Origin: Thiohalobacter sp.
GTDB lineage: Bacteria > Pseudomonadota > Gammaproteobacteria > DSM-19610
NCBI GenBank assembly: GCA_027010005.1
Contig: JALVCM010000435.1
Location: 1-7,656 of the forward strand
Direction: 5' to 3'
DNA: 7,656 nucleotides
This document shows positions 7,542 through 7,656 of this stretch, piece by piece (position 1 is the first letter of the stretch; each line of letters begins with the position of its first letter). The notes beneath the pieces were generated by a model that was given only the letters and a program-made list of their open reading frames with translations, did no database searches and was not told where the DNA came from. Made by a program: the position numbers and the translations under genes.

Positions 7542-7656
7542 ATGGCTTGTTTCTTGCAGAAATCCTTGTGGGGCACAAAACCGCCATTGAAATGTCTTAT
7601 GGTTGACCCAATATCAAAGTGCCGGGAGCCGGGTAAAACCACGGTTCCCCTGATCA
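7542..7656 (+). CDS. Open frame running off the right edge, possibly the start of lon
   Basis: The frame from ATG 7542 is open for 38 codons to the end of the window. GGTGA at 7532-7536, five bases upstream, is a fair ribosome site. A second in-frame ATG lies at 7599 without a good site. The last residues (TTVPLI) could lead into the PLRDVVV segment that opens Lon proteins, but that segment is not in the window. The residues before it (MACFLQKSLWGTKPP) do not look like Lon. The true lon start may lie just outside. This is a weak call made mainly from gene order. Confidence 0.2.
   Translation, partial: MACFLQKSLWGTKPPLKCLMVDPISKCREPGKTTVPLI
7587..7614 (+). promoter_or_regulatory. Candidate heat-shock (sigma32-type) promoter after clpX
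   Basis: ATTGAAA (ending 7592) resembles the sigma32 -35 element CTTGAAA with one mismatch. After 14 bases CCCAATAT (7607-7614) matches CCCCATNT at all but one fixed position. By synteny the next gene should be lon, which is heat-shock controlled in E. coli, so the placement makes sense. The site would be spurious if the gene actually starts at the ATG at 7599. Confidence 0.4.

Noticed and set aside
7508..7606. Small 32-residue frame beginning MGSIAAGRG
   Set aside because: No ribosome site, overlaps other candidate signals, and no recognisable features.

Overview
The window is a chromosomal housekeeping segment of moderate to high GC content, most likely from a gammaproteobacterium. The evidence is the protein similarity (trigger factor, ClpP and ClpX all align closely, by recall, with the E. 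coli proteins) and the gene order folD / tRNA cluster / tig-clpP-clpX, which I recall from Pseudomonas and relatives, where lon follows. I cannot name the genus from the sequence.

Left part, minus strand (1-3081): the N-terminal part of folD (one-carbon folate metabolism) runs off the left edge. Upstream of it, in the same orientation, lies a large membrane-anchored GGDEF-EAL protein with a periplasmic helical sensor region (possibly nitrate/nitrite-sensing, NIT-like) and a PAS domain. Both its cyclase and phosphodiesterase motifs look intact. A strong hairpin overlaps the stop codon of this gene and separates it from folD, which has its own candidate promoter with an internal palindrome.

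Middle, plus strand (3240-3906): a strong sigma70-type promoter with a GC-rich discriminator drives four tRNA genes, Pro(UGG)-Arg(UCU)-His(GUG)-Lys(CUU), which end at a clear intrinsic terminator. A separate tRNA-Leu(UAG) follows with a perfect TATAAT box upstream. No terminator is visible between it and tig. All five tRNAs encode their CCA end.

Right part, plus strand (4004-7414): tig, clpP and clpX. Trigger factor handles nascent chains at the ribosome. ClpP is the serine protease chamber, and ClpX is the AAA+ unfoldase that feeds it, so this is a protein-folding and degradation locus. tig and clpP are 16 bases apart and almost certainly co-transcribed. clpX lies 167 bases downstream, with a candidate promoter and a nested hairpin in its leader. 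After clpX come a hairpin, a candidate heat-shock (sigma32-like) promoter, and an open frame reaching the right edge that may or may not be the start of lon.

I found no mobile elements, CRISPR arrays or anything I would call a new biological system. The points worth checking are regulatory: the clpX leader hairpin, the sigma32-like site after clpX, the shared control region between the c-di-GMP gene and the tRNA operon, and possible tRNA-Leu/tig co-transcription.
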